From the NCBI GenBank assembly GCA_024281995.1, contig JAMWZW010000006.1, forward strand, positions 62,001 through 126,000: a DNA stretch of 64,000 bases, written 5' to 3'. This document shows, piece after piece, positions 9,803 to 18,671 of the stretch; positions within the stretch are counted from its first letter, which is position 1, and every line of letters starts with the position of its first letter. The DNA is from Nitrosomonas sp. (GTDB taxonomy: Bacteria; Pseudomonadota; Gammaproteobacteria; Burkholderiales; Nitrosomonadaceae). The position numbers were made by a program, and so were the translations under genes. Below the pieces are notes generated by a model that saw only the letters and a list, made by a program, of their open reading frames with translations, had not been told where the DNA came from and did no database searches.

Positions 9803-11026
9803 ATGAATCTGCTAGCAATTTTCGGCGAAGCATTACGTGCTTTGCGTCAAAACCGCCTGCGTACAGGACTCACAATGCTCGGTATGATCATTGGCGTTGC
9901 TGCTGTTGTTTTAATGTTATCGATTGGTCAAGGTGCACGCACTAAAATCAATGAAACGATTGCAGCAATGGGTAGCAATTTATTCATTGTAGTCCCAGGC
10001 GCCACATCATCCGGTGGATTTAGCTTTGGTAGCGGTAGCGTTAGAACATTAACGATCAATGACGCATATGCCATCGCCGAGTTACCGTCAATTAAGACAA
10101 CTGCTCCTGTAGTAACGGGTACGGCACAGCTCAGCTATGCTGCAAAGAATTGGAGCACCATCGTTACTGGAACTACTGCTAATTATTTCGATGTGAGTAA
10201 CTGGAAAATGGAAGCAGGTACCACGTTTACTGAATCTGAGGTACGTTCGGCAGCACGTGTGGTTGTGCTGGGGTCAGTAACAGCAAAGAATTTGTTGGGC
10301 GATGAAGATCCGATTGGAAAAACCATACGTATTACCAATCGCCCTTTCCAGGTTGTCGGTGTTTTGATGGCCAAAGGGCAAAGCCTGACTGGACGCGATC
10401 AGGATGATACGGTTGTAATTCCAATTACAACCAGTGAAAGGCAAATTACTGGCAGCCAGTTTCCTGGCTCTATTCGCTATATGCTCGTGCAAGGAAAATC
10501 TGCAACAGAAATGGATATAGCAGAAATAGAAATCATCCAGTTATTGCGCCAACGCCACCGCATTGCCCAAGGAAAAGAAAACGATTTCACGGTTCGTAAT
10601 TTAACAGCCGTTGCAGATGTTGCAACGGATGCTGCCAAGGTGATGTCAATTGTATTGGGTGCCATTGCGTCAGTATCTTTATTGGTGGGTGGCATTGGCA
10701 TTATGAATATTATGCTGGTGTCCGTCACAGAACGCACTCGGGAAATTGGTATCCGTATGGCCATTGGCGCCAATCAGCGGGCAATTCTTACACAATTTCT
10801 ATTAGAGGCAATGATGATCTGTATCATGGGTGGATTGATTGGTTTGTTACTGGGCATCGGAGGCGCGTGGTTGGTTAGCCAATTCGCAGACATGCTCATT
10901 GTTATCACTCTGGGAATGGTTGCGCTGGCTTTTCTATTTGCTTCCGCGGTAGGAATCTTTTTCGGCTTCTATCCTGCCAGGAAAGCCGCTTCACTGAAAC
11001 CCGTCGATGCGCTGCGCTATGAATAG
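9803..11026 (+). CDS. macB: MacB-type ABC transporter permease
   Basis: A 407-residue FtsX/MacB permease. It has an N-terminal membrane helix (about 22-43, TMLGMIIGVAAVVLML), a large periplasmic MacB core domain (about 50-270) and three C-terminal helices starting near residue 285, ending in the family motif PARKAASLKPVDALRYE. It completes the MacA-ATPase-permease set. The 88-nt gap after the ATPase gene shows no clear terminator. Substrate cannot be told; the family moves peptides, siderophores, macrolides or lipoproteins. Confidence 0.93.
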   Translation: MNLLAIFGEALRALRQNRLRTGLTMLGMIIGVAAVVLMLSIGQGARTKINETIAAMGSNLFIVVPGATSSGGFSFGSGSVRTLTINDAYAIAELPSIKTTAPVVTGTAQLSYAAKNWSTIVTGTTANYFDVSNWKMEAGTTFTESEVRSAARVVVLGSVTAKNLLGDEDPIGKTIRITNRPFQVVGVLMAKGQSLTGRDQDDTVVIPITTSERQITGSQFPGSIRYMLVQGKSATEMDIAEIEIIQLLRQRHRIAQGKENDFTVRNLTAVADVATDAAKVMSIVLGAIASVSLLVGGIGIMNIMLVSVTERTREIGIRMAIGANQRAILTQFLLEAMMICIMGGLIGLLLGIGGAWLVSQFADMLIVITLGMVALAFLFASAVGIFFGFYPARKAASLKPVDALRYE

Positions 11027-11079
11027 CATGATTTATCAGTGTCTATTGTTCACATACTTAAATTTATTGGGTAGTTAAT

Positions 11080-11721
11080 ATGACGATAAGAGAAAAGGAA
11101 AAAACACTCGTGACAAACCAAGAGCGTCCTACCTCTGATTTTCTGGCAATTGTCGTTGTAGAAAACAAAAAAGAACAGATGACAGTTGGCGAAATCAAGC
11201 ACGCTCTCCATGAGCGGGGATTTGGCATCTTGATGGCTATTGCTGCGACACCCATTTGCCTGCCGGTCCCTGTCCCGCCCGGCTATACAACAATTTTTTC
11301 CATTCCGCTGTTTATTTTCTCGATCCAAATGATTCTTGGTATGCGAGAGCCTTGGCTACCCACGTGGATTAAAAAGAAACATATCAAACGGTCAACGCTT
11401 GAAAAAATAATTGCAAAAGCCGATCCGTGGCTTAAACGAATTGAACATCGCATGCAACCCCGCATGACTTATATCAGTGGGCATACATGGGAAAGAGTGA
11501 TCGGTTTTTTTTCCTTTGTTTTTGCGATGTCTATCGCGCTTCCCCTACCCTTGACAAATTTTCTGCCAGGCTGTGGAATATTGATCATGTCTCTGGGACT
11601 TCTCAATAAAGATGGCCTCACAATTTTGATTGGTATGCTGATTGGAACCATCGGAATTGGCTTTGTTATGATTGTGCTGGTCATGATTTGGATGGGATTA
11701 TCACTACCATCCTTCTACTAA
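11080..11721 (+). CDS. ExoD-family membrane protein
   Basis: A 213-residue member of the exopolysaccharide synthesis ExoD family. After a hydrophilic N-terminus of about 35 residues it shows the conserved GFGILMAIAATP and LPVPVPPGYTTIF blocks, a central charged loop and three or four further hydrophobic segments near the C-terminus. ExoD proteins are linked to exopolysaccharide production in rhizobia, but their biochemistry is unsettled. It stands alone, 53 nt after the permease and convergent with pyrC. Confidence 0.82.
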   Translation: MTIREKEKTLVTNQERPTSDFLAIVVVENKKEQMTVGEIKHALHERGFGILMAIAATPICLPVPVPPGYTTIFSIPLFIFSIQMILGMREPWLPTWIKKKHIKRSTLEKIIAKADPWLKRIEHRMQPRMTYISGHTWERVIGFFSFVFAMSIALPLPLTNFLPGCGILIMSLGLLNKDGLTILIGMLIGTIGIGFVMIVLVMIWMGLSLPSFY

Positions 11722-11736
11722 GGACAAAATAGCGAG

Positions 11737-11775
11737 CAATGCGTATAGAAGTAAGTGTAGGAAATTAACGCATTG
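11737..11775. terminator. 8-bp inverted repeat between convergent genes
   Basis: CAATGCGT at 11737-11744 is perfectly complementary to ACGCATTG at 11768-11775, in the 69-nt gap between the convergent exoD-like gene and pyrC. A T-rich stretch follows on the plus strand. The long loop makes it a weak candidate for a shared terminator. Confidence 0.3.
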
Positions 11776-11790
11776 ATAGATTTCTTTGCT

Positions 11791-12852
11791 TTAATGCATT
11801 TTGACTGGAGCATCAACCGCCTTCCAGTTTAGCTCGGTGTTTGCATATAGCGGTATTAATTTTTCTCCAGAAAATTCATATTGTTCCGGAACCGTCCATT
11901 TCTCTCGATTGAGCGTGATATAGCTGTTATTACGCGGTAATTGATAAAAATCCGCACCATGAAAGCTGGCAAAAGCTTCTAATTTTTCTAATGCACCAAC
12001 CTGTTCAAATGCAGTCGCATATAACTCAATAGCTGCGTGGGCTGTAAAAATACCCGCACAGCCACATGCATTTTCTTTATTTGCCTGGGAATGTGGTGCA
12101 CTGTCGGTACCTAGAAAAAATTTAGGATTACCGCTGATAGCGGCTTCCACGAGAGCTTGTCGATGAGTCTCACGTTTCAATATCGGCAAGCAAAAATAAT
12201 GGGGGCGAATACCTCCTTGAAAAAGGACATTTCGGTTCAACAACAAGTGATGTGCCGTAATGGTAGCAGCAATAAAAGAGGATGCTTCTTTGACAAACGC
12301 TACGGCATCCCGCGTTGTGACATGCTCAAATACGATACGTAAATGGGGAAAACGCTGCACGAGCGGAACCAGCACTCGGTCAATAAAAACCTTCTCTTTG
12401 TCAAAGACATCAATAGCAGGATCGGTCACCTCACCATGTACCAATAATGGCAAATCATGAGTTTCCATAGCCTCCAAAGTGGCATAACACTTAGCAATAT
12501 CGGTTACACCGGCATCCGAATTTGTCGTTGCACCGGCAGGATACAGTTTCACACCTTGTACAATGCCGCTTGTTTTAGCACGAAAAATTTCTTCAGGTTG
12601 CGTATTATCCGTTAGATAAAGGGTCATTAAAGGCTCAAAAGCAGATTTTAACGCTGCCGGTAAAACTGCAAGTATGCGTGCGTGATAAGCCAGCGCCATA
12701 GCGGTGGTGACAACCGGTGGTTTAAGATTAGGCATAATAATGGCGCGCGCAAACTGTTTAGCTGTATAAGGCAATACGGCGCGTAATTGTTCGCCATCTC
12801 GCACATGCAAGTGCCAATCATCAGGACGAATAATCGTAATACTATTGACCAA
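11791..12852 (-). CDS. pyrC: dihydroorotase (class II)
   Basis: A 353-residue enzyme that cyclises N-carbamoyl-aspartate to dihydroorotate in pyrimidine synthesis. Metal ligands are visible: H14 and H16 in HLHVRDG, the carboxylated lysine K102 in GVKLYP, histidines in LVHGEV and EHVTT, and the catalytic Asp in LGTDSAPH. The only start before the conserved RPDDWHLH block is TTG at 12852; an in-frame TAA lies just upstream and no ATG or GTG is available, so a TTG start is likely. Another pathway gene, pyrE, is 35 kb away in the same window. Confidence 0.93.
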   Translation of the reverse strand: MVNSITIIRPDDWHLHVRDGEQLRAVLPYTAKQFARAIIMPNLKPPVVTTAMALAYHARILAVLPAALKSAFEPLMTLYLTDNTQPEEIFRAKTSGIVQGVKLYPAGATTNSDAGVTDIAKCYATLEAMETHDLPLLVHGEVTDPAIDVFDKEKVFIDRVLVPLVQRFPHLRIVFEHVTTRDAVAFVKEASSFIAATITAHHLLLNRNVLFQGGIRPHYFCLPILKRETHRQALVEAAISGNPKFFLGTDSAPHSQANKENACGCAGIFTAHAAIELYATAFEQVGALEKLEAFASFHGADFYQLPRNNSYITLNREKWTVPEQYEFSGEKLIPLYANTELNWKAVDAPVKMH

Positions 12853-12902
12853 GGTAGGCGTGAATTGATTTCGGATTCGACATTATAACGCAAGCATTCT
12901 GG

Positions 12903-13760
12903 CTATTGCGGATTCGGTGTTGTTTTCCGTTCCAGCGCCAAGTGATAGAGGCTATTTTTATTTTCATTCGTAATCTCAGCAGTTAGTTTAACTGCTTGTT
13001 TTAGCGGCAATTCTGCCAGCAAACAGCTTAACGTATGCTTGGCATGCTCAGTGAGTTGCGATTTATCGGGAGTTTCCGCACCCGTCAGCAATAAAACAAA
13101 TTCTCCCTTTTGTCGTTTGCTATCCGCCCGTAACCAAACCAGTATTTCCTGTAATGTTGCGGTATGAATGGTTTCAAACAACTTGGTCAATTCTCGGGCA
13201 ATGATAAGCTGGCGCTGCGGACCAAAAATATCGATCATATCGGTTACACAATCCAGAATGCGATGAGGCGCTTCATAAAAAATCAGTGTATAGGTGTGCG
13301 ATTTTAGGCCTGCCAGTTCGCGTTTTCTCATTCCAGACTTAGTAGGCAGAAAACCATAAAACAAAAAGTGGGGCGCAATGATTCCAGCTGCGGAAAGCGC
13401 ACAAATTGCCGCATTTGCGCCTGGAATCGGAACAACGGCGTAACCTTGTTGCCGTACACGTTTAACCACAACTGCACCAGGATCGGAAATACCAGGTGTA
13501 CCCGCATCCGTCACCAATGCAACACTTTCACCCGCAGCCAATAATGCTATTATTTTATCCGTAACCGCTAATTCATTATGCTGATGCAAGCTGATCATTT
13601 TTGCATGAATGGCATGCATCGCCAATAAGTGCTTGGAATTTTGTATATGCTCAGCCGCCACCAAGTTAACTTTTGCCAGTGTACTTAGTGCACGTAAGCT
13701 TATATCGTTTAAATTTCCTATTGGTGTAGCAACCACATATAATGTACTTTTTTCCAGCAT
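12903..13760 (-). CDS. rsmI: 16S rRNA (cytidine-1402-2'-O)-methyltransferase
   Basis: Starting from ATG at 13760 the product has about 285 residues. It is a tetrapyrrole-methylase-fold enzyme that methylates C1402 of 16S rRNA with SAM. The N-terminus LYVVATPIGNLNDISLRAL, the VTDAGTPGISDPG loop and the PIPGANAA block are diagnostic. AAGGA lies close before 13760; a second ATG at 13772 lacks a ribosome-binding site. It diverges from lpoA with only 10 bp between starts, the same neighbourhood as E. coli rsmI-lpoA-yraN. Confidence 0.93.
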   Translation of the reverse strand: MLEKSTLYVVATPIGNLNDISLRALSTLAKVNLVAAEHIQNSKHLLAMHAIHAKMISLHQHNELAVTDKIIALLAAGESVALVTDAGTPGISDPGAVVVKRVRQQGYAVVPIPGANAAICALSAAGIIAPHFLFYGFLPTKSGMRKRELAGLKSHTYTLIFYEAPHRILDCVTDMIDIFGPQRQLIIARELTKLFETIHTATLQEILVWLRADSKRQKGEFVLLLTGAETPDKSQLTEHAKHTLSCLLAELPLKQAVKLTAEITNENKNSLYHLALERKTTPNPQ

Positions 13761-13770
13761 ATTCCTTGTC

Positions 13771-14886
13771 ATGCAACGTTTTATTACAATTGTTCTAGGA
13801 GTAATTTTCCTATCGAGCAGTGCAGTAGCATTTGCCACACCCCCAGAAGATCACTTGCAATTAATCAATATATCCGATCCCCCGCTTGAACGTCATATTG
13901 CACTGCTTCTACCGTTAGAATCGCATTCTTTTGGTGCAGCCGCTCAAATTGTTAAAGAAGGCTTTACTGCTGCTACCATGCGGGAACAACCATTATCACT
14001 CGTAATCCGAGTGTATGCCACGACAGATGATCCACTGGATATTTTTTCTACTTACCAAGAAGCCATTGCTACCGGCGCAGTATTTGTAGTCGGCCCCCTC
14101 ACTCGAGATGGTGTTTCAGCGATGGCATCCAGCAAAGTTTTGGAAGTACCCACTTTAGCACTGAATATTGTGGATAATTCCACGGTACTGCCATCCAAGC
14201 TTTATTTATTCGGCCTGCAAATGGAAGCAGAAGCCGGGCAGCTCGCAAAATTGGCTCTCACCAGCAATAAAAGCCATGCCATTATTATTAGTGATGATAG
14301 TTCTTTATCCCGACGCTTACAAACAGCTTTTGCAGAACGCTGGCAAAATGAACAGGGGCGAACTGTCGAATCATTCCGCTATGACGAAAATCCGGCTAAA
14401 CTCCAGCAATTCCGTAGCTTAACAACAGGCGCACATCATCTCATCTTTCTTGCACTGGATGCTGCCAAATCACGCCAATTACGCGCATACCTTGACCCCG
14501 AAGTTCCTGTATATGCCACTTCACAAGTTTTCAGCGGCAATGACAATTTTCTGCAAAATAATGACCTTAATGGAATTTACTTTGTAGATATGCCCTGGTT
14601 ATTGCAACCCGATCATCCGGCCGTTATGGCCTATCGTCACGCCGACAAGGATAGAAGCACCGATATGCAACGTCTCTACGCTTTGGGAATCGATGCTTTT
14701 CGCTTGATGACTCATCTATTGCAGTTACAACCCGTCGATGAAATTGCGTTTGATGGCGTAACCGGCTCCGTCCGTTATGTAGCTCCCAATCAGTTTATTC
14801 GTGAACCGATTGCTGCACAATTTCAACAGGGTAAAGCGCAGCTTATTAAGCTGCCAACAGATGTTGCACCCCATGAAGGGCAGTGA
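13771..14886 (+). CDS. LpoA-like penicillin-binding protein activator
   Basis: A 371-residue exported protein of the LppC/LpoA family, with a periplasmic-binding-protein fold. Residues 1-22 form a signal peptide (FITIVLGVIFLSSSAVAFA). There is no cysteine lipobox, so unlike E. coli LpoA it is probably soluble or uncleaved. Conserved blocks are HIALLLPLES, VVGPLTRDGV and YALGIDAFRLM. LpoA activates PBP1A in peptidoglycan synthesis. The start is fixed by the signal peptide; an upstream reading would run into rsmI. yraN overlaps its end by 26 nt. Confidence 0.8.
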   Translation: MQRFITIVLGVIFLSSSAVAFATPPEDHLQLINISDPPLERHIALLLPLESHSFGAAAQIVKEGFTAATMREQPLSLVIRVYATTDDPLDIFSTYQEAIATGAVFVVGPLTRDGVSAMASSKVLEVPTLALNIVDNSTVLPSKLYLFGLQMEAEAGQLAKLALTSNKSHAIIISDDSSLSRRLQTAFAERWQNEQGRTVESFRYDENPAKLQQFRSLTTGAHHLIFLALDAAKSRQLRAYLDPEVPVYATSQVFSGNDNFLQNNDLNGIYFVDMPWLLQPDHPAVMAYRHADKDRSTDMQRLYALGIDAFRLMTHLLQLQPVDEIAFDGVTGSVRYVAPNQFIREPIAAQFQQGKAQLIKLPTDVAPHEGQ

Positions 14887-15211
14887 AGCAGAATTCATCG
14901 CCATAGCTTACCTACAACGTCAGCAATTGCTTCTGATCGCGCAAAATTATCGCTGTCGTTTTGGAGAAATCGATTTAATCATGAAAGATGGTGCTACCTT
15001 AGTGTTTGTCGAAGTACGCATGCGTACAAATGAAACATTCGGTGGTGCCGCCGCCAGCATCACGCCATCCAAACAAACAAAATTACTGCGCACCGCCCGA
15101 CACTATCTGTCCAGGTTGAATATTGAACCACCGTGCCGGTTCGACGCTTTGCTGTTATCCGGGCGCAATGGTCAGGTAATTGAATGGATTAAAAACGCGT
15201 TTGGAGAGTAA
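14861..15211 (+). CDS. yraN: YraN-family endonuclease-like protein (UPF0102)
   Basis: About 116 residues, with the UPF0102 signature AQNYRCRFGEIDLIMKDG followed by LVFVEVRMR. The fold is PD-(D/E)xK nuclease-like. The usual third catalytic residue is the Lys of VEVK; here it reads VEVR, so nuclease activity is doubtful. Start could be ATG 14861 or ATG 14873; both overlap the end of the lpoA-like gene, and neither has a good ribosome-binding site, which suggests coupled translation. Function of the family is not established. Confidence 0.85.
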   Translation: MLHPMKGSEAEFIAIAYLQRQQLLLIAQNYRCRFGEIDLIMKDGATLVFVEVRMRTNETFGGAAASITPSKQTKLLRTARHYLSRLNIEPPCRFDALLLSGRNGQVIEWIKNAFGE

Positions 15212-15341
15212 GTTTAGACTGTTGCCCCATCAGCTAATACAGACCGTATAGCTCGCCGTACAAAACATTGCCCATCACCTGGAATTTATCCAAATCCCCC
15301 AGCTCATGTAGATTTCATATGTTTGGTAGAAGCGATTATTG

Positions 15342-15364
15342 TGTGTGCTAAAAAGAAGCACACA
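15342..15364. terminator. stem-loop between yraN and HDOD gene
   Basis: TGTGTGC (15342-15348) and GCACACA (15358-15364) form a 7-bp stem with a 9-nt A-rich loop. It lies between two convergent genes and is followed on the plus strand by GGGGATTTTATT, so it may stop plus-strand transcription. Confidence 0.4.
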
Positions 15365-15371
15365 GGGGATT

Positions 15372-16790
15372 TTATTCGACTAGGGATTTCATCAATTGAT
15401 CACGTAACATCCCTAATGATAAGAATTCATCGGGATTAATTGCTTGGATGCCATCTATTTGCCAATCAGCATATATGAGGCCGATACAATTATCTTCATA
15501 AGGTAATGGCAGCAAAATAAAAGCACCTGCATCAGGCAAAGCCGCTTTATACCAATCAGGAATGGATGATTTTCGCGCTGAAGCAACACTCTGAATAAAT
15601 ACATCCGACTTATTTGTCAATGACAAATGAAACACATCGGCTGTGTAAGCCTCTGGAAAAATGAGCTGCGGCAATATTCCTTGCGTCAAATTGCCAAAAT
15701 ATGAGTGTGCCATATAACCTCTATCATCGCGAAAAAAAATGACTACACGATTAAATTTCATACTGACGTATATCGTTTCAAGCACAATACTCAACGCGCT
15801 ATTAAAGTCTATCTTTTGCGCAACAGCAAAGCTAAGTTCAATAAGACCTGCAGTTAACCGATTACGAGGTTTATCTGATTTGTCAGAAATTTTCCCATTT
15901 CTTGGTGAAGCAGCAACATTTGTTGCCTTATTCTGAGCCTGCTCAATTGAGTTTAATATGTCTTTCTGAGGAATTAATAATACTCGACTATAGCGTGATA
16001 CAAATGCATGTAGATCATTTCCGCTAGTATTATTAACAAGCATCGATGCAATCTTTCCAGAAAAATTGGCCATTATCTTAAGCCAATCAGCAGAACCAGG
16101 AATACTTGTTTTATCGAGCGTTACTAGGCTTGACATGCTATTAATTATTTTACCGGGCAAACGCCAATTTCTGGCCATTTCCTGGGAAATCTCATCAATT
16201 GTAAGACCAATAATCTCCAAAGATGCTTCATTTTCTTGACCATATTCACCATTAGCAATCTCTTGAATTTTTAACCACTCATCAGGAAAATAAAATGCCA
16301 GCATCAGGCGTCCAATATGATGCATTAACGCACAAACAACCGCTTCTTCAGCGTTATTAATTGTCAATTTAGCTACAATATTTCGAGTGATATCACCCGT
16401 CAATATTACTTTCTCTAACTCTGTACGAACCACCTCCGAATGCAATGTAGAAGTTGATAATGTATCAATAAACCGAATATTAAGAATGATATTGGAGATC
16501 GCGTGTAAACCAAGCACAGCTATGGCATGAGAAATGGTTGTAATACCATTACTCAGTTTAGAATACATTTCTGAATTGGCTAGACGAATAATTTTTTGCG
16601 TTAACGTAAAGTCGCTTAAAATTACATTAGCAATATGGGTAATATTTTTATTTTCATCGCACATCAGTTCATCAATCTGCTGAATAGATTTTGACCACGC
16701 AGGGAAATCACCCTTTTCCTCCATTCGCTTTGTCAACTCAGCAAAGAAATCTGATTTACCATTTTTTAATGTTGAAATTAATGTTGCCAT
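15372..16790 (-). CDS. HDOD-GAF signalling protein
   Basis: A 472-residue protein. Residues about 25-225 form an HDOD domain: helix-rich with an LGLHAISNIILN block and ALMHHIGRLMLAFYFP, where the HD dyad is not a full catalytic HD pair. Residues about 310-465 resemble a GAF domain (FNSALSIVLETIYVSMKFNRVVIFFRDD). HDOD proteins are non-enzymatic relatives of HD-GYP domains, often tied to c-di-GMP or chemosensory control. ATG 16790 is chosen over a TTG 6 nt upstream. It is the last gene of the minus-strand chemosensory region. Confidence 0.82.
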   Translation of the reverse strand: MATLISTLKNGKSDFFAELTKRMEEKGDFPAWSKSIQQIDELMCDENKNITHIANVILSDFTLTQKIIRLANSEMYSKLSNGITTISHAIAVLGLHAISNIILNIRFIDTLSTSTLHSEVVRTELEKVILTGDITRNIVAKLTINNAEEAVVCALMHHIGRLMLAFYFPDEWLKIQEIANGEYGQENEASLEIIGLTIDEISQEMARNWRLPGKIINSMSSLVTLDKTSIPGSADWLKIMANFSGKIASMLVNNTSGNDLHAFVSRYSRVLLIPQKDILNSIEQAQNKATNVAASPRNGKISDKSDKPRNRLTAGLIELSFAVAQKIDFNSALSIVLETIYVSMKFNRVVIFFRDDRGYMAHSYFGNLTQGILPQLIFPEAYTADVFHLSLTNKSDVFIQSVASARKSSIPDWYKAALPDAGAFILLPLPYEDNCIGLIYADWQIDGIQAINPDEFLSLGMLRDQLMKSLVE

Positions 16791-17151
16791 ACCCAAAGTA
16801 GGTTGTTTTATTAGCCTTCAAAATTTGTTGATATCCGACGAAGTACTTTCACATTGAAACTAATACATTTTCATAACAATTAAAAGAATATCTGCAATTA
16901 ATCATGCACATTGTATCGGCTCATACTTACTTCACTTGAATTTGTTGATTGCTTAGGACGTTACAGGAAACTAAGGAATGATTCGCAAGAGCAGCGGAGA
17001 TTGCCGCCATTGCTCTATAGAGAAGACGCTGCAAGCGGCGAGGCATTAAATACGCCCCTCAAGCTGCTGGTTTTCAAACAGCTTCGCCCCAAGGGAGGAA
17101 GAATTGAACCCGAAGAGATTAAACTACATAATCGATTCTTGAATTTAATGC
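16791..17151. other. 361-bp non-coding stretch
   Basis: No convincing gene. A GC-richer patch at about 17015-17110 stands out from AT-rich flanks. It contains AAGCTG (17061-17066) and CAGCTT (17079-17084) as an inverted repeat and two CGCCCC copies. A short plus-strand reading through it (16911-17168) has no recognisable family and no ribosome-binding site. It may be a small decayed element. Confidence 0.4.
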
Positions 17152-18549
17152 TTAATTACTTTTATTGATAAATTGTTGCCAACGATTATTAGCCACCGTT
17201 AATATTACGCTATCTTTTTCAGTATCTTTTATTTGATTTGTCACAGATGTACTTACCATCACTTTTCTTGCAAAGATTTTTTCTTGTTGCACAATTTCAT
17301 CCACTTGCAGCATTAACTGATTCGTTTGCTCCCTATCGGATTCTAGTTCTTTAAAAAAGGAAAAAATCTCACCCAAAATATCCGATAAACCCATCGTTTC
17401 CAAAAGCATATTCCTCAATTTTTTTTCTTCGTTGACTTCATATTTGTTATTTTTAACATTGTTATTAAAGTTATCGATTAATTTTTTGAACATTTCGATC
17501 ATTGCGTCATAATCTTGTCTCAAAGACAACAGCTCTATTTTCGATATACCCAGATCATGCTCTTGCTTACCTGTTCCAGTATTTTCTGGGATTGCTTTCA
17601 ATGCTAAGGTAGTAATCCGCAATACAACACTTTTGATTTGATCGATACTATTTACAATTTTTATTGAGATCTCGTCACTAGCACCCTGAATTCTCTCTGG
17701 TGCCGTTAAACGTATAGCTTCTACTGAAGAAGTTTTTGTAACTCCATAAGTATTTATAGTTACTGTATGAACCAAATCGATCAACCTGTTATTCAATGCT
17801 TTTAGCAATTGCAAAAGGTGATTATCCTTATCCATCGAATTTGGTTCGTAATTATTCGGAGTTGCAGTTGCTTCTGAAGTGACAACAGCAATTGTTTCAT
17901 TCATACCTGTCTCACTACCACGTAATAAAAAAAATCCAACTACTAATGTTAATAAAACACCTACTATTATCAAAGATAATGTAATTCCAAAAATATCTTG
18001 GTACCGTTCTTCCGCTGTCGAATATTCAACAGCGATCACAGTACGCTGTAATTCAAGTAACTTGAGTATTGTCTTATAAAGTGGTTCAAACCTGAATTTG
18101 GTATCATTATTCATGCTTGCAATTGCAGCATCATAATTTCCTGCTTGAGCCAAAATCATTGTGCGGTTATGAGAATCTACAAAAAGTTTCCATTGTTGTT
18201 TAAAATCCTCTACCAATTTCACTTCTTCGATAGTCAATTTCGTGGTCATATATTTCTGCCATATATTGACAATCTCATTATCTAACTGCTGAATTAATTT
18301 TTTCTGTTCGTTAACTATTTCAGCATTTCTTCCATACACCGATGTCACCGCAGCAAGACGTTCCTGTTGCATACGATCTAGAATTAAGCCCAAATCTACT
18401 AATGGAACAGCACGATCTTCATAAACCTCTTTAAAAGAATTATTCGTTTGATCCAAACCATACATGCCCAAGCTGCCTATACTACCCAGACAAGCCAATA
18501 GCAAAAACAGGAAAACAATGCCGAATACTGAGCGCGACTTTTTCTGCAC
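17152..18549 (-). CDS. MCP-like receptor with decayed signalling domain
   Basis: A 465-residue paralogue of the next upstream gene. It has a first membrane helix (about 7-30), a four-helix-bundle sensor ([18 protein letters not shown] match the paralogue), a second membrane helix (about 193-213) and a recognisable HAMP-to-signalling start (LLQLLKALNNRLIDLVHTV). Beyond that the methyl-accepting hairpin is gone: the [11 protein letters not shown] entry and the [18 protein letters not shown] tip are absent, and the C-terminal WEEF tail is missing. The frame is nevertheless intact for 465 codons. It could be a sensor that no longer binds CheA/CheW, a decoy, or an early pseudogene. Confidence 0.75.
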   Translation of the reverse strand: MQKKSRSVFGIVFLFLLLACLGSIGSLGMYGLDQTNNSFKEVYEDRAVPLVDLGLILDRMQQERLAAVTSVYGRNAEIVNEQKKLIQQLDNEIVNIWQKYMTTKLTIEEVKLVEDFKQQWKLFVDSHNRTMILAQAGNYDAAIASMNNDTKFRFEPLYKTILKLLELQRTVIAVEYSTAEERYQDIFGITLSLIIVGVLLTLVVGFFLLRGSETGMNETIAVVTSEATATPNNYEPNSMDKDNHLLQLLKALNNRLIDLVHTVTINTYGVTKTSSVEAIRLTAPERIQGASDEISIKIVNSIDQIKSVVLRITTLALKAIPENTGTGKQEHDLGISKIELLSLRQDYDAMIEMFKKLIDNFNNNVKNNKYEVNEEKKLRNMLLETMGLSDILGEIFSFFKELESDREQTNQLMLQVDEIVQQEKIFARKVMVSTSVTNQIKDTEKDSVILTVANNRWQQFINKSN

Positions 18550-18671
18550 ATCAACTCCTATTTCATAAAAAAAAGCTTAAGCCACTAGACTCGTTTGTTA
18601 TTCTTCTGGGACAAGTTGGAAACACCATCTGTCTGACAGATGGTGTTCTGGTATTGGTATGGCCAATTAAA

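Noticed and set aside
12648-12893. Alternative upstream start for pyrC through another frame
   Set aside because: That frame does not contain dihydroorotase motifs; the TTG at 12852 is in the frame that does.
16911-17168. 85-codon plus-strand frame
   Set aside because: No ribosome-binding site, no family, and its end overlaps the receptor-like gene; treated as non-coding.
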